Assembly: GCA_000697475.1 (NCBI GenBank)
Contig: JNEU01001031.1
Span: 186,001 to 250,000, forward strand
Length of the DNA stretch: 64,000 nucleotides
Direction of reading: 5' to 3'
Origin: Lichtheimia corymbifera B2541
Taxonomy: Eukaryota > Mucoromycota > Mucoromycetes > Mucorales > Lichtheimiaceae
The notes below the pieces were generated by a model, which was not told the DNA's origin, made no database searches, and was given only the letters and a program-made list of their open reading frames with translations. A program made the position numbers and the translations under genes. The first letter of the stretch is position 1. Each line of letters opens with the position of its first letter. This document shows, one piece after another, positions 21,779 through 34,100 of the stretch.

Positions 21779-23660
21779 ATGAGCACACGATCTCCTAAAG
21801 AACTACAGAGTAAGTACGCATGCGCTGTTGCCTTTGGAATGGTGAAGCTCAATGCTATTGTATAGGTGACATTGCTCGTGCTGTGCAGATCTTGGAGCTT
21901 TTTACAGGTAGGTGACAACAATAGCAGGAGTGTTTCACTCACCCTTTTGACTCAATCGTGGTTCCAGATCCCAGTAAACGAGATGTCCAACTTCTCATTC
22001 CTCAAAGCATATTACAGAATGCTCACGGCTTGGTATTCATTCGACTTTATCGTGGTGGTTTCATGGTATCAGCAAAGAAAGGAACTGGTATCATCATTGC
22101 AAGGTAATCTCATTCTACCATTCTCGATATGCAGCTATATTGACTCTAAATATTTATAGGTTGCCTGATGGAAGTGAGTATCATAGCAGTACATGATCAT
22201 ACACACATACAATGACTCACGTATTATATCATCTGGGATTGCTTAAAGGCTGGTCCGCTCCTTCTGGAATTTCTATGGGTGCATTGGTAAGTTGAGGATG
22301 GGGTACTACAACAATACAATGGGAGATTGATTATGGAGATCTCTATAGGGATTTGGACATCAAGCCGGTGTGGAAGTCATCGATTCAATTATCGTCATGA
22401 ATTATCGAGGTGCTGTTAAGGCGTTCTTTGATCAAGGTGGTCAATTGCAGCTGGGTGCCAATGCGTCAATCAGCGCAGGTCCTCTAGGTCGTGCTGCAAA
22501 TATCTCGGCTGGTGCTTCAGGTGCCGCTCACATGTCAGCAACCTATGCTTACAGGTAAATGGGATGAGAAGGGATGGATATTATTGGACAGGATGGGCTT
22601 ACTTGGTATTGCTGTTGTGTTGTATGATAGTGCATCCAAGGGATTATTTGCTGGTAAAGTATAGAGGATATCACGATTATGATGAGGATGATGGAATACT
22701 AAAAAGAGAACACGCAAATCAGGTTACTCATTTGAAGGATCCAAGATATCTGAAAGAGTCAACACGAATGCAGCATTCTATGGTCGAAATATTTCTGCCA
22801 GGGAGATATTGACAGGTGGCATTCAAGCACCCCCACAAGCACAGCGACTTTATCAGATACTTTATTCACTGGGAGCCGGTCCAAGACCAGGGTTACCGTT
22901 TGCACCTAAAAAAGGCAGCTCAATGGCACGACCTTCTTCTCAACCTCCCTTTCAACAAGGTCCCCCATCACAACAACCGCCTTATGGATCACCTGTCAAT
23001 ATGGATGGAAAGCAGCCTTACAACAATAACAACAATCAGCACATGTACAATACTGGCAGTAATTCGCAAGCACCTGTGACATCACCGGGATCAATACAAC
23101 AGCAACAACAACAACCTAATGAGCAAGGAATGTATGATGAACCACCACCGCCTTATATGCCACCAGAGCAACCCAACATGTTTATGGGTGCAGGAGATAC
23201 CAAACAGACAACAGCAACAACAACAGCAGCACCACAGCCAACAGGCGATACCAAGCAAACATTGTACAACACACCTAATGACGGCGGCACTAGCACAACC
23301 CAGACGCCATGGAATGACTATTCTGGACCAACGAACAACAACAGCGGTAATAGCAGCACTCAGCCGATTGGCGGTGTTGATGGTAATGCACCAGCATACA
23401 ATATGAGTGGATCAGGCGCATTTGCCAACTACCAACCCGATCAAAAGCAACAACCGCCGATCATGGACCCACAACAACAAACGGTCGTCGTGGCAAAATA
23501 CGACTATGTTGCACAGCAACCAGGCGATTTATCATTTTCCGCTGGTGATCACATCATTGTCACGCAACGAAAAGGGGACCGACAATGCTGGTGGGAAGGA
23601 CAAATTGGTGAACGCATTGGCATGTTTCCAGCCAACTATACCGAGGATATGGAGTTTTAG
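21779..23660 (+). CDS. SYLF and SH3 domain actin-patch protein (Ysc84/SH3YL1 type)
   Basis: A 475-aa protein expected at the plasma membrane in clathrin endocytosis: SYLF binds phosphoinositides and actin, and SH3 binds Las17/WASP-like proline motifs. Eight exons fit in frame: 21779-21809, 21866-21907, 21968-22103, 22160-22173, 22249-22286, 22349-22554, 22631-22653 and 22723-23660. The fourth is only 14 nt. SYLF motifs include LVFIRLYRGGFMVSAKKG, WSAPSGISMGALGFGHQAG, NASISAGPLGRAA and YSFEGSKISERVNTNAAFYG. A Gln/Pro/Asn-rich linker of about 190 residues follows. The C-terminal SH3 starts VVAKYDYVAQQPGDLSF and ends MFPANYTEDMEF. The linker is longer than in yeast. Confidence 0.93.
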
Positions 23661-23905
23661 TTATCTGTAATATTCGTATAGCAAATAGCAATAGTTACAA
23701 TACATGACATGGTATTACACTTTTTTTACTCTTTTGGAGAGTCGGGACAGCCGCAGCATCATTTATTCCTTTTTCTTCGCTTGTACTACGCACAAGACAG
23801 GAGAGGAGTCGATCACGTGTGACTCTAAAAAAGACATAAAATTGGCATCTTGGGCCGTTTTTCATTTCTCTTTCTTTTCTCTATACATTTAAAAAAGCAT
23901 ACACT

Positions 23906-25467
23906 ATGACTGAAGCTACTAAGCCCACTGAGCCTGTTGCTACTGAGACTCCTGTTGAAAACACCCAACCAGCAGCAGACACTACCACTAATACGGATAC
24001 TGCTCCCAAGGAAAGCACTACCACTGAAGCACAAAAGGAAGAAGAGGCGGCACCTGCTCCACCTGCCAAGGATAACGATAAGCCCGCTGCAGAATCAGAT
24101 GCACCAGCAGCATCATCTCGTTCTCCCGCTCCCACGCCAACTCGATCCAACACAACCAAGCGTTTGTCTATGGTGTGGAACAAGGCCAAGAAGCAATTCT
24201 CTGACAAAAAGGAAGACAAGAAGCCTGCTCAATCCACTGAATCACCTGCTGAGCAAGAAGAAGAACAACCTGCTGTTACCACTACTGAAGAACAAGCCCG
24301 CGCATCCACTGATGCCCCTGTGCCGCCACCCAAGGATGAAACACCTCAGGTGCCATCTTCTCCCAGTAATGACAAGAGTGAGAAGCGTCGATCTCGTTTC
24401 CTGAATGGTTTATTTGCTCGTGCCAAGGTAAGAGCTACTTTAACCATTACACACTTTCCAGATGTGGAAGGGAGCAAGGAGGAAATTACGAGAAAGAGAT
24501 CAAACCTGCTGATGATTGTTTCGGTTGTTTGATTTCCCATGCGTCATCTGGCATGGCTTGTATCACCTGTTCTTTTCCTCCTTTGCACTCTGCTCCTTTT
24601 ATCGTCATCGATTTTAATGTCGTATCTCTCTCTCTCTATTTTAGAGCCCTGTCAAGGAGGATGAGACACCCGCTGCTGCACCTGCTACTGCTGAACAAGA
24701 AGGTATTTTCTCTTTTTCTATAGGCGATTCTTGTTTGCTGATCCCATTTGCTTCTTTTATGCACCTATAGCATCTGCTAGCAAAGACACCACTGAAGCTG
24801 CTGCTGCTCCCAAAGAAGAGGCTAAAAAGGAACAAGAACAACCTGCTGCTGCTGAGACTTCTGCTGCCGAGGCATCGGAAACCACCCCCACTCCAAAGCA
24901 AGATCAAAATGTCATTGATCATATTAAGCCTTTTGTGAACAAGTTTTTCAAAAAGAAGGAACAACAGCAACCAGCTACTTCGACTGATGCAGAGGAAACT
25001 GCTACTCCTGATGAAGCTGCTCAGGAACAACAACAACCAGCAACCACTACCGCCGACAACGAAGCTGCACCTGCTGCTGCACCTGCTGCTGCTGCATCTA
25101 CGGAAAACAACGAACAACCTGCTAAAGGTAAAAATGACAAAAAATTTTAACGCCTTTTGTAACGCATGGAAATGTGAACACATGTTGTGTAGAACAAAAG
25201 TCTTCATCGTCACCCTTGGGTCGTCGTTTGACCAAGATTCTTCGCAGTTTCCCAAAGAAGGAAAAGAAGGCTGTTGAACAGGAACCCACCAATGCTGGTG
25301 CTGCTGGTGCTGCCTCTACATCGAACGATGAACAACAACCTGCTGCCAAGGAGGAACAAAAGGAGGAACCCAAGGAGGAATCTACTGCTGCTGCCGATAC
25401 TGCTGCTGCCAAGAAGCAAGAGGCTGTACCCGAAACATCGCCCGCCACTGTTCAAGCTACTGCTTAA
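23906..25467 (+). CDS. Acidic Ala/Glu/Pro-rich protein with repeated basic segments
   Basis: A 403-aa, largely disordered protein that I do not recognise. Exons 23906-24427, 24645-24702, 24771-25127 and 25193-25467 join in frame. The background is rich in Ala, Glu, Thr, Pro and Gln. Embedded in it are short basic/aromatic segments that could form amphipathic helices: KRLSMVWNKAKKQF, SRFLNGLFARAK, IKPFVNKFFKKK and RLTKILRSFPKKEKK. Three of the four exons carry at least one, which suggests exon-wise duplication. Such segments may bind membranes or acidic partners (inference). Biased composition makes homology searches unreliable. Confidence 0.75.
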
Positions 25468-26144
25468 ATCTGTCACTTTTTTGCATCTCTTTTTCTTCTC
25501 TAGCTATCTCTTTGCGTGTGTCTTTTTCTCTTTCCTGACTAGTACTTATTACTTTAATCACCTCCATTTTGCTTCCCTCTTTTTACTTTTTCTCACTCTC
25601 ACTCTCTCTTACTTTTACTATAATATATTATATACTCATATCTATTTCTACTTTAACCGCTGTTTGTTTTGGTTACTCAAAATAATTGTTTGGTTGTGCT
25701 GTGACACAGGGTGTGCTACGAATGAATTTGGCTGTAGCACATTTGGGTTCAGTGCAACATCATGCTGGGTTCCCAACATGTCATTATTTTTATTTCATCC
25801 CCTAATTCCTTGCAGCAGCAACAACAGCTGCTCTCACTTGACATAACATTCACGATGATGCAACATACAAAGAAACAGGATGATGGTTGCTGTCGGGGGG
25901 TGGTGGGTTTGGAGGAGAGAATGACAAAAAGGGGTGGTGGGTCATCATCATCCGATAAGCGAAACGGAGCGCGCCGTTGCTTCGGCTCGGATCCAAAGAA
26001 ACACACATAAAAGAGCGCTAAGGACGGAGTTGATATATGCAGATCACCAAAAAAGAACTTTAACCTTGTTGGGTTACATTACGCGCTCACGCCATACAAA
26101 GTGGGCTGGCCCTTTCCATTACAAAGAGTACCCGATCGTCGCCG
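25468..26144. other. Intergenic, no gene recognised
   Basis: This contains the 3' region of the preceding gene, which is CT-rich (25480-25640). No supported ORF or RNA is seen. Confidence 0.55.
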
Positions 26145-26390
26145 ATGGATAAAAGACAATGGACATGTTGGTTGATTATTAAAAAGAAAAAGACCCTTTT
26201 CACTCCCCGGGAGGGTGCACAATCATTAACCAACCCAAATTGTGATTGCCAACGTGCAGATGATAAGCGCTACTTTCGTATTGTCGTTGCAACAACACCG
26301 TTATCACGAGCAATGGAAGCTAAAGTGGTACAAGCAATCAAGGACTTGATACTCAACGTAGATTGTAATAGAAGATTTGCCGAGGAATGA
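26145..26390 (+). pseudogene. Fragment resembling a glutamate decarboxylase C-terminus
   Basis: An 81-codon frame whose last 45 residues (RYFRIVVATTPLSRAMEAKV and onward) recall the C-terminal strand-helix unit of glutamate decarboxylases, where the pattern is LRVVIREDFSRTLAERLV. The first 35 residues are not family-like, and no PLP-binding region lies upstream, so this is probably a relic or an isolated last exon. The similarity is judged by eye and may be chance. Confidence 0.35.
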
Positions 26391-26713
26391 TCCTCATTGT
26401 TTCATTATTCTACTGCATTTATTACGTACACATACCCACGATGCTGTGTGTGCGTGTGCGTATACCCAGTACATGACTTTTTTTATACCATGAACACGAT
26501 ACCAAATTAGGTGTTTATTGATCAGGTGAATCAGAAAATATAACCCATTGACTAGACGCTTTTTGGTGACGAGCGGTGGGGGCGCAGAAATATCGGACCT
26601 TGCTTGCATCGTCACTCTTGACCGCCGCCAACGAGCAATAATATAGGTGTTCGGTGAGAAGCTCCATGTATAATCGATTGGGTTGGGTATAATAACGTTT
26701 GCTCAAACTGCTG

Positions 26714-29700
26714 CTACTTGTACAAGTATACATTCACATCATCCTTATCGCGACCAAGGTAATCCCTATTGTTCAAGTGGCGGATGAATAAAATCAGCGG
26801 GGGTTCAATTCAAATCGTCATCACATCTAAAGCTTCTTACCTGTCGATCAAGGATTCGATCCGTTTCTTCATATCAGCCACCTGAGGATGATTTCAAGTT
26901 AACTAAAAAGAGTATCCATACACACAGTCCACCTTATTACCTCGGGAGAGAATCCAAGCTGCTTGATCAATTCATGCAATAACTCATCATGTGCTAGCTT
27001 CTTGCTGGTTTTCATGATCCGTACAATAGCTGCTTCAATCTACACGTGTATTTAATTTGACACGTTCATATCCATTGTATCCTTCTTTCTTACCTGATGC
27101 TGTTGGTCAAGGAGCGCTTTGGTAGGAGTTCCTTTACGATTATCGTCAGCTGATGGATCGGCTTGCGGGACGCTAACTTTAAGCCTTGAGCTTGAAGATA
27201 TGAATTCGCTGTTGTAAATGAAGGTATCAAGTGGAGAGATTTCCCGGCTTGCTGCAGTGCCATCATCCTCATTGTCATCCTTTTTCAATAATAGCTGGTG
27301 TTGTCCAGACGTCAGAGATAATAGAGTGCGTTTAAGCTCCTTTGCATCTAGATAGAGAGCATGATAGTGTTAGTATCACGAGAGCAATTCCTCCTCCTGT
27401 CAATGTATCTTACCCATGCCAGTAGCTGCAATGATATCGGTATACGACAATGTACAAGCGTCATTGTATAGTAATAAAACGGCTGCCTGCAGCAGATTGA
27501 CGCTTAAATCTTTGACACCGGATGGAAAATAGGCCTTCATTGTGCATGATCCAAGAAAGTTTTGCCATATCAATCGTCTTCCCTTGTACTTGGTGGCGTA
27601 ATACTTTTCAAACGATCTCTGATATTCTCTCATCTACACATCGTCGCAAGAATGAATAACATGTATCAATGCCATCATGATAAGGGATACCTACATGCGT
27701 TGGAAGAGTAACTTCACATGCTGGGTATGATGGCCACGTTCCTTGTGCAAGAATATTCACGTTGAATGATATATCACCGGATGAAGGATAGTCATCAAAG
27801 TTCTTGAAGCAAAATGATCAGTAAAATCAATTTTTTGTCTCCACATGTGCATACCTTGAAACCAGCAGCGAGGTCACGGGATATCTCCATATCTGTGAAC
27901 ATGGATTCCAAGTCCTTTGTGAATCCAGCACCACATTCTTTGATGAAAAAAACAAGTCAACATGGTCACATCCTCGCTATTTGATAATGACTTACCCTCT
28001 TTCAACTTGGAAATGATATTGTTCTCGGCATCAAGAGACACATTCCGACCGAGCAAAAGACGACGTGAGAGATGCTTTTTGTAAAATGACTCAAAGGTAT
28101 CCTTTTCTACAATGGTCCCGACTCAGCTCAATCTTGTTACACAATGATCATGCACAACACACTTTTTACCTTGAATGTAGCGGAAGATCACAAACAATCT
28201 GTCGATCAGCTCATCAAGATCATAATCGGGTTTCTAAAACGTTAAAGTAAGCTACTGGTGCTGATGATGTCCCGTGGTATTTGCTCACCTTGGCTGCTGC
28301 CCGTAGCTTTGCATCCATGAATCTTGCTAATAGCTCGGCTGGGCGACTGCGTCGACTGTTGATAAACGTTTCAAAGCTTTCCTTGATCGAATACAAAAAC
28401 ATAGCGTCATTGTCGAAGCATTCCGCACAGATGGTGTCGATATCGCGTTTGAATGTGAGAAGCAGAGAGATCATGTTTTGATCTTTGCCTTGATCTTGAA
28501 TCAACTTCGTGCCTCGTCGCTAATAGTAATGCCAATCATTAGCATCACCATCATCATCCCATTTCCTTAACCCTTTTTACCTTGATATAACTCCCAAACG
28601 CAGACCGCAGCTTCCCGAAATCTTCACTGAGACGGTGTTTTCCAGAGACAGCGGTATAAAAAATGCCAAGCGACTTCTTTTCAGAATGGTCCATCATTGC
28701 ATCAAAGCCTAGTTGACGTTTTGTGTGAATGAGTATATAGAAATTCGTTGTTAACATTATAACATACCTTTATCAAGGAGTCGATCAATGTTCTTGTGTA
28801 TGGTCTCGGTTATCACAATATCCATCAGCGGTATCTTGCTACTGCCATCCAAATAACTTTTCAATCGATCACTGCATTCTTGGTCAATTCTCATATCCAC
28901 GTGCAACAGGAACTCGGTGGCTGTCATCTGATCCAATAGCTGCGAAGCTTCTTTTTGATAATAGTCGCGGGTACTGTGGAGCAATGCAGGCTCAAAGTGG
29001 GAGGTATACATGTTGAGTTTGCTCAGCATGCTTGTTAGGCAGTAGAGGAGCTTGCGATCCACGGATTCTCCGTTGCTACATATACCCAGCATAATAAGTC
29101 GCACGTACCCATGTGTCATTTTCGATCCTTACCGTTCTCTTTCAATCATATCGACCAGGCCATCAATCACAGGCTCACTTATATCCGCACAATCCATAAC
29201 TGATTCTCGGAAAAGGTGCTGACCAAAGTCTCTACCCATTGTTCGTTAGCCAACACCCAATAGATCATATATGTAGATAGCTTACATGATTGAAGCAAAG
29301 CTTGTTTCACGAATGACATAACGCCGATCAAGTTCGATGAAGATATTGCGGATGAGAGCCTATGGAAACGGAAATATGAACACCTTGTAGACCATCTCCC
29401 ATCCTAAAACAAACTTACCAGCTCATTGCAGAGAATTTGCCATTGTTGACTCACAACTTCCATCAAATGATACTTTTCCCCTCGTAACCTAGGATAAGCT
29501 TTGTGAGCATGCTTAATGCTTGGGAACATGTGATGCTTACCCCGACAGCATGGATGCGGATTGCTGAATATGCGTGGATAATTCGGTTTTCAGTCGGTCA
29601 AAGACATGCTGTGCCTTGCTGTTTTGACATAAGAGCTTGCAAGCCTAAATTGATTTCATGTATGAATGAATATGAACAATGACGCATTCGCATCAACAAG

Positions 29701-30195
29701 TACCTCATATGCACATTGCAGGCTCGTGGTTGGCTTTTTGTTTTGGAAGATCATGCTCAATACTTGTCTCAATTGTTCCCAGACTTGTTCTAGATAGGGA
29801 TCCCTCATCCAATGGCTTTGAGGACCTGTTTTACACGTGTGTCAGAAGCGAGCCCTATTGCATGAAATCCAAAAAAGTCTCACCTTTCAAGTGGAAGGCA
29901 ACCTGCATAGCTGGACGCAGACGCAAGCTGCCAAGGACACGAGTAGCAGTAATGGCTCGTTCAGCATTGTCAAGTGCCATGGGTGTTGCTGTTGTTGTTG
30001 TTGTACTAGCGTTGGACGATTGCTCCTCTCTCGAGATTTTGGCTGCCAATCCTGCCGAGGAATGGTCTGAATCAAAGGGCGATTGCGTATTTGAAAAAGA
30101 CGCCTTCCGCTTTTTGGTTACTGAGCGAAAAAGTGAGCAAACAAGAGCAGTCGATTTTCAGTAGACAATTTACTTTTCCATTCGCCCATAGACAT
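26714..30195 (-). CDS. CUL4: Cullin 4 ubiquitin-ligase scaffold
   Basis: The scaffold of CRL4 ubiquitin ligases: the N-terminal repeats bind the DDB1-type adaptor and the C-terminal part binds the RING protein. I read 19 exons. The first eight (30195-30174, 30120-29884, 29825-29704, 29644-29541, 29488-29419, 29359-29286, 29231-29133, 29075-28768) were checked in phase. CUL4-specific matches include [52 protein letters not shown] and [15 protein letters not shown]. The neddylation site is the lysine of [11 protein letters not shown]. The winged-helix end is [19 protein letters not shown], slightly shorter than the usual YNYIA-type tail. The first 50 residues are Ser/Thr-rich. Its stop is at 26714-26716. 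ZUP1 lies 101 bp upstream on the same strand. Confidence 0.93.
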
Positions 30196-30296
30196 TGTAA
30201 AGGAGTAGTAGTAGATAACAAGTGAAAAGAGAGCAGACAAGGAAAGCCAATAAAATGGACATGTTTATCGGCATAAGAATCACATTTGCTACAATA

Positions 30297-31673
30297 TCAC
30301 ATGGCCCGAACACTAACGAGATTCTTCATGCTATACTGATCTATCTTTGTAAGCAAGATGTTCTTGTCGTTGAAGAAGCGGATACGATTCTGATGGTCAA
30401 TGGTAGCGTCGCCGAGAACAAGTAGCTGATATTGCTGTTTACCACCAAGAACATGAGGATTCAAGCGATAGGATATGAGCACTCGACCTCCACGTTCATC
30501 CATGGCTGCTTTGGACTCTGGTAGCTTGCGGTCGGGATCAAACACGAGCAGGTTGCGCTTTTCACCTTGGTTGATTACTTCAATGCCCACAATGGTTCGG
30601 CTGTGCCCTTCATGCTGTATATAAATGGGTGCCTTGTTGGTCATGTGAACGGTGTTGGATCCATTGTCGCTGGTGCTGGTGCTGAGGTTGGTGCCAGATA
30701 CAAAGTAATCCTGTACACATTCGAGAAGCCCATTGGCAAATTCGGCAACACGTGAATCATCGACAGGGATGGATGCAGAATCGAAATCCAAGATCTTGCA
30801 GCGTATTCCAAGATAGGTAAGAAGCGCATAAACTTCAGTAGCACCGATCCACTTTTCTGTGTTTACAATCTCATGCTCCAATTGTGCAGCACCTGATCGA
30901 TCAATGCCTGTCATCATCGTTAACAATCATGATGCATAGTCCTCATAATACACCATAAACCTCATACTTACCATCCTTCCACGCTTGATCAATCAAGTAT
31001 TGAATGCTGTCAATGTTGGGAACATGCTTGACAAATGAGACGCCGTTGATTTGCGCTTTCTGAAGATACGATAGCAGCATTTGACAGTTGCGATATCCAC
31101 AGCCCCATCCCTTATCGTACCGCTGAGTCAGGATCTGATCGACTGTACTATCGCAAAAGTACACCACCCGCGTGTCTTGGTTCTTTTTGGTGTTGCCGAT
31201 CTGCAATAGTTGAGATGCGAGAAGTTGTAGCATGTTGGAAATGCGTTCACCAGGTTTGATCCACTGTAATTTGGCCCAAAACGTCCTATCTCGTGTCAGG
31301 TCTATGGCAATAGGACGTCTTACGTCGCTAGTTGTTGAAGATGAAGAAGGTTGCTGCACGCTGTTCTTGTCATCTTCTGCCTATTGTTGCGTTGTATTGT
31401 ATGTAAGATTTTCGAGTTATCAACTTTATCATCGTCACTCACTTGGACATGGGTTTGTGCGTCGCTTTTGTTCGCTTGCCAAGCCAGCTTATCCTCTGCA
31501 GCAAATTGTTCGGCTAGATGTCTATCCATGTGCATCTGTACCTCGCCCTGTGGTACTATAACATTGATACCTTGAGTCTTAAAGAGCCGTCTTAGGTGGT
31601 TATACACGGTGAGCTACGTACCCATTTCCTGACATGAATCATATGGGCACTGGATATGTTGCTCTTGGGACAT
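30297..31673 (-). CDS. ZUP1: ZUP1/ZUFSP-type K63-specific deubiquitinase
   Basis: A 399-aa cysteine protease of the ZUFSP (C78) family; characterised members cleave long K63-linked ubiquitin chains and act in genome stability. Exons, in transcript order, are 31673-31622, 31570-31443, 31380-30972 and 30907-30297, all in frame. An N-terminal C2H2-like ubiquitin-binding finger spans intron 1 (CPYDSC, then HMDRH). The catalytic domain has GWGCGYRNCQM (nucleophile Cys), WIGATEVYALLTYLGI, YIQHEGHSRTIVGIE (His) and LLVFDPDRK (Asp). It is more compact than the animal enzyme, which has several extra fingers. It sits between CUL4 and NCA2 with gaps of about 101 and 77 bp. Confidence 0.92.
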
Positions 31674-31750
31674 GATGATGACGATGATAAAAAAAAGGGA
31701 GGAGAAGAAAGAGACACACACACAAAGAGAGAGAGGAAGGGAACAAATTT

Positions 31751-34100
31751 TTATTTTTGGCCTTGCAAAGCATATCTAGGTTGTAGGAAATCCCATGATC
31801 GATGCATACGAGTAATAACACCCAGCTTTTGCGCAACTGATAATCGAGCATCCTCCAAATCACGCAAGTCTTCCATAAAGTGGTCCCGTATCGATCTTCG
31901 TCGAGGTAGCTGAAATGCATATATCCGCAATAAATGCACTTCGCATAACAAGATCCCTTGGCTCTCACATCCCAATTGGTCCTTGCCATATTTCTCGGTT
32001 AACGCAAGATCAAACAAGCGCTCCACTCGTCTAAAAGCTGCCATGAGCATTCATCCTGCTCGCTTTAACCCATTTCTTTACCTCATCGTTTCACGTATGG
32101 GTTCACCTGCTTTTCCCACTTGGCTGGTGCGTCGTTGGAAGAGAGACTTGATCCACGAAAATGATGCCCATGTGAGCAGCATGGATGGTGCCACAGCTAT
32201 TACCCGATGTCAATCAACCATTCATCATTCCATTTGCAAATAATAGCATCACTTACCCAGGAATGCAAAGTTGAGCTCGTTTGATTTGAGAAGCTTGTCC
32301 AATGCAGCCATAGCAAGATCAACATCGACCTTGGTCTTTTGTACTTGGATCAAAAGTGTCTGAATAAGATCACCTATGTATAATGTCATTAAAAGGATTG
32401 TATTGAACCATAGCAATATCCCACTTACCAGCAATCGCGTTCTTTATGGGATTCTAAATGATGATGAAATAACCATTAGCATATCTCTCGACGAGATCAT
32501 ATATTTGTTTATCCTATACGAACCTTGATTTCCTTCTCGTAAGCCTTGAGAACCACGGACAAGTCGCCATCTCTCACTTTGGTCATCAGTTGCTCAGCGT
32601 CATTGGGCGATAGTTGATAGTGATCTCGTGCAAATGCCAATACCATTCGTTCCAAAGACTAAATAATAAGAGAAGGGCCTCTTAGCAATATGCATAAAGC
32701 AAACCATCCTTTCTACTCCTTACATCCACATCGCTACGCAATCCTTCCTTGCTGAGCACACCCAATCTTTCATCTTTGAGACGAATGGTGTCCCACACAC
32801 GAAGTACAGGCTCCCAAATCCAATTGATAGCAAAATCCTTCAATGTCGTTCCTAGCTCTTGACACCATGCAATGATGGCTTCTTTTCTGTTGAACACGTA
32901 TCGAATCGTCATTTGGCCAGCAACAAAGGTAACCAGGCATGGGATCCAATATCGGACCAGGGTGGATGGAGGCTGGTATTGAGCGTAGACTTGGTGCATG
33001 TGAGTGCCGCATACATCCAAATGTTCGAGCAGGGCGACAAGTTGTTTTGCGACATGCTTGGGATCGTTGATGGTGGTATCATCTGTGGTAGCAATGGGTG
33101 CATTCAAAGCATCTATACACCTCATCATGTCAATAATATCGCTCATTGTGATAACCAATTATAGCCCAGTCTTACCGATGGTTGCTTGCACATCCACATG
33201 AATATCCTCTGGCACAACATGAGATCCTTTTGCAAAGGGCCCAACGACCAACTCCATCAATCGAACGCATTTCCGAACTTGGTGCGATACATCATTGTCT
33301 TGAAATTGAGGACCCATTTTGATCAAAAGGCCGAGACGTGTTGCTTGCTGTGTCCGTAACTGATCCAAGGTCTTTTTCTTCAGACCGACTTCTTGGTGGA
33401 TTAATTGTGCGATCCAAGGACGGTGAGATGAAAAGAGGTCAAACACACGATGCATTCTTCCATTCTTTACAGGTTTGATGTGGGCGATGCTATCCTGGCG
33501 CATATCGCTACGCTGAGGAAATAGGCTCGTCAAGATGTGTTCGGGCGATCTAAGGAGCGGAGCCAGACCCATCTGGGTTTCTTGCATGGCGTGGATCGTG
33601 TTGGCGACCAAGGTAATAATACGGCTAGGAGCAGCTAAATCATACAACATCATCATCGTCAGTAATGCTTCTTGACATGAACGATAATACTTACTCGCAA
33701 GTGCATAATAAGCTTCGTTAAAAGAGCTGCCGTAGATATCATTCCAGTATTGCACAGACTCGGAAAGCGGAAGTGTCGAGTTGAGCACCGTGTCGACAAG
33801 CACACCATAGATAGCCACCATGCACTTTGTAACGAACAACCACTCCATAGCTGATTCACGAGGCATGTCGCTTTCATTCAGGTACTGATCCAGGTACCGC
33901 TTGATCATTTCCAGGTCTGGTAACGCGTTCTTTCGCGAGAGATCGATCGCTTGACTGGCAAGCAATAAGGACACTTTCTTCTGATCCCCCTCACTTGTCA
34001 TGGAGACATTCCCGTTCTGGTGTAACTCGGCACAATCTTGAAAGACGGTGGACAAGGCATTGTTCAGTTGGTTGACATGCTCGTGAACAAAGGTAGCCAT
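31751..34100 (-). CDS. NCA2: NCA2-type mitochondrial ATP synthase regulator
   Basis: A homologue of yeast Nca2, a mitochondrial membrane protein needed for proper expression of ATP6/ATP8. Several exons splice across about 2.35 kb. Key matches are [18 protein letters not shown] (membrane region), [15 protein letters not shown], and the family signature [20 protein letters not shown] followed by [16 protein letters not shown]. The end is [16 protein letters not shown]. The start at 34100 ([16 protein letters not shown]) is preferred; an in-frame ATG at 34160 adds an unlikely Gln/His-rich leader. The exact exon ends in the 3' half were not all verified. Confidence 0.9.
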
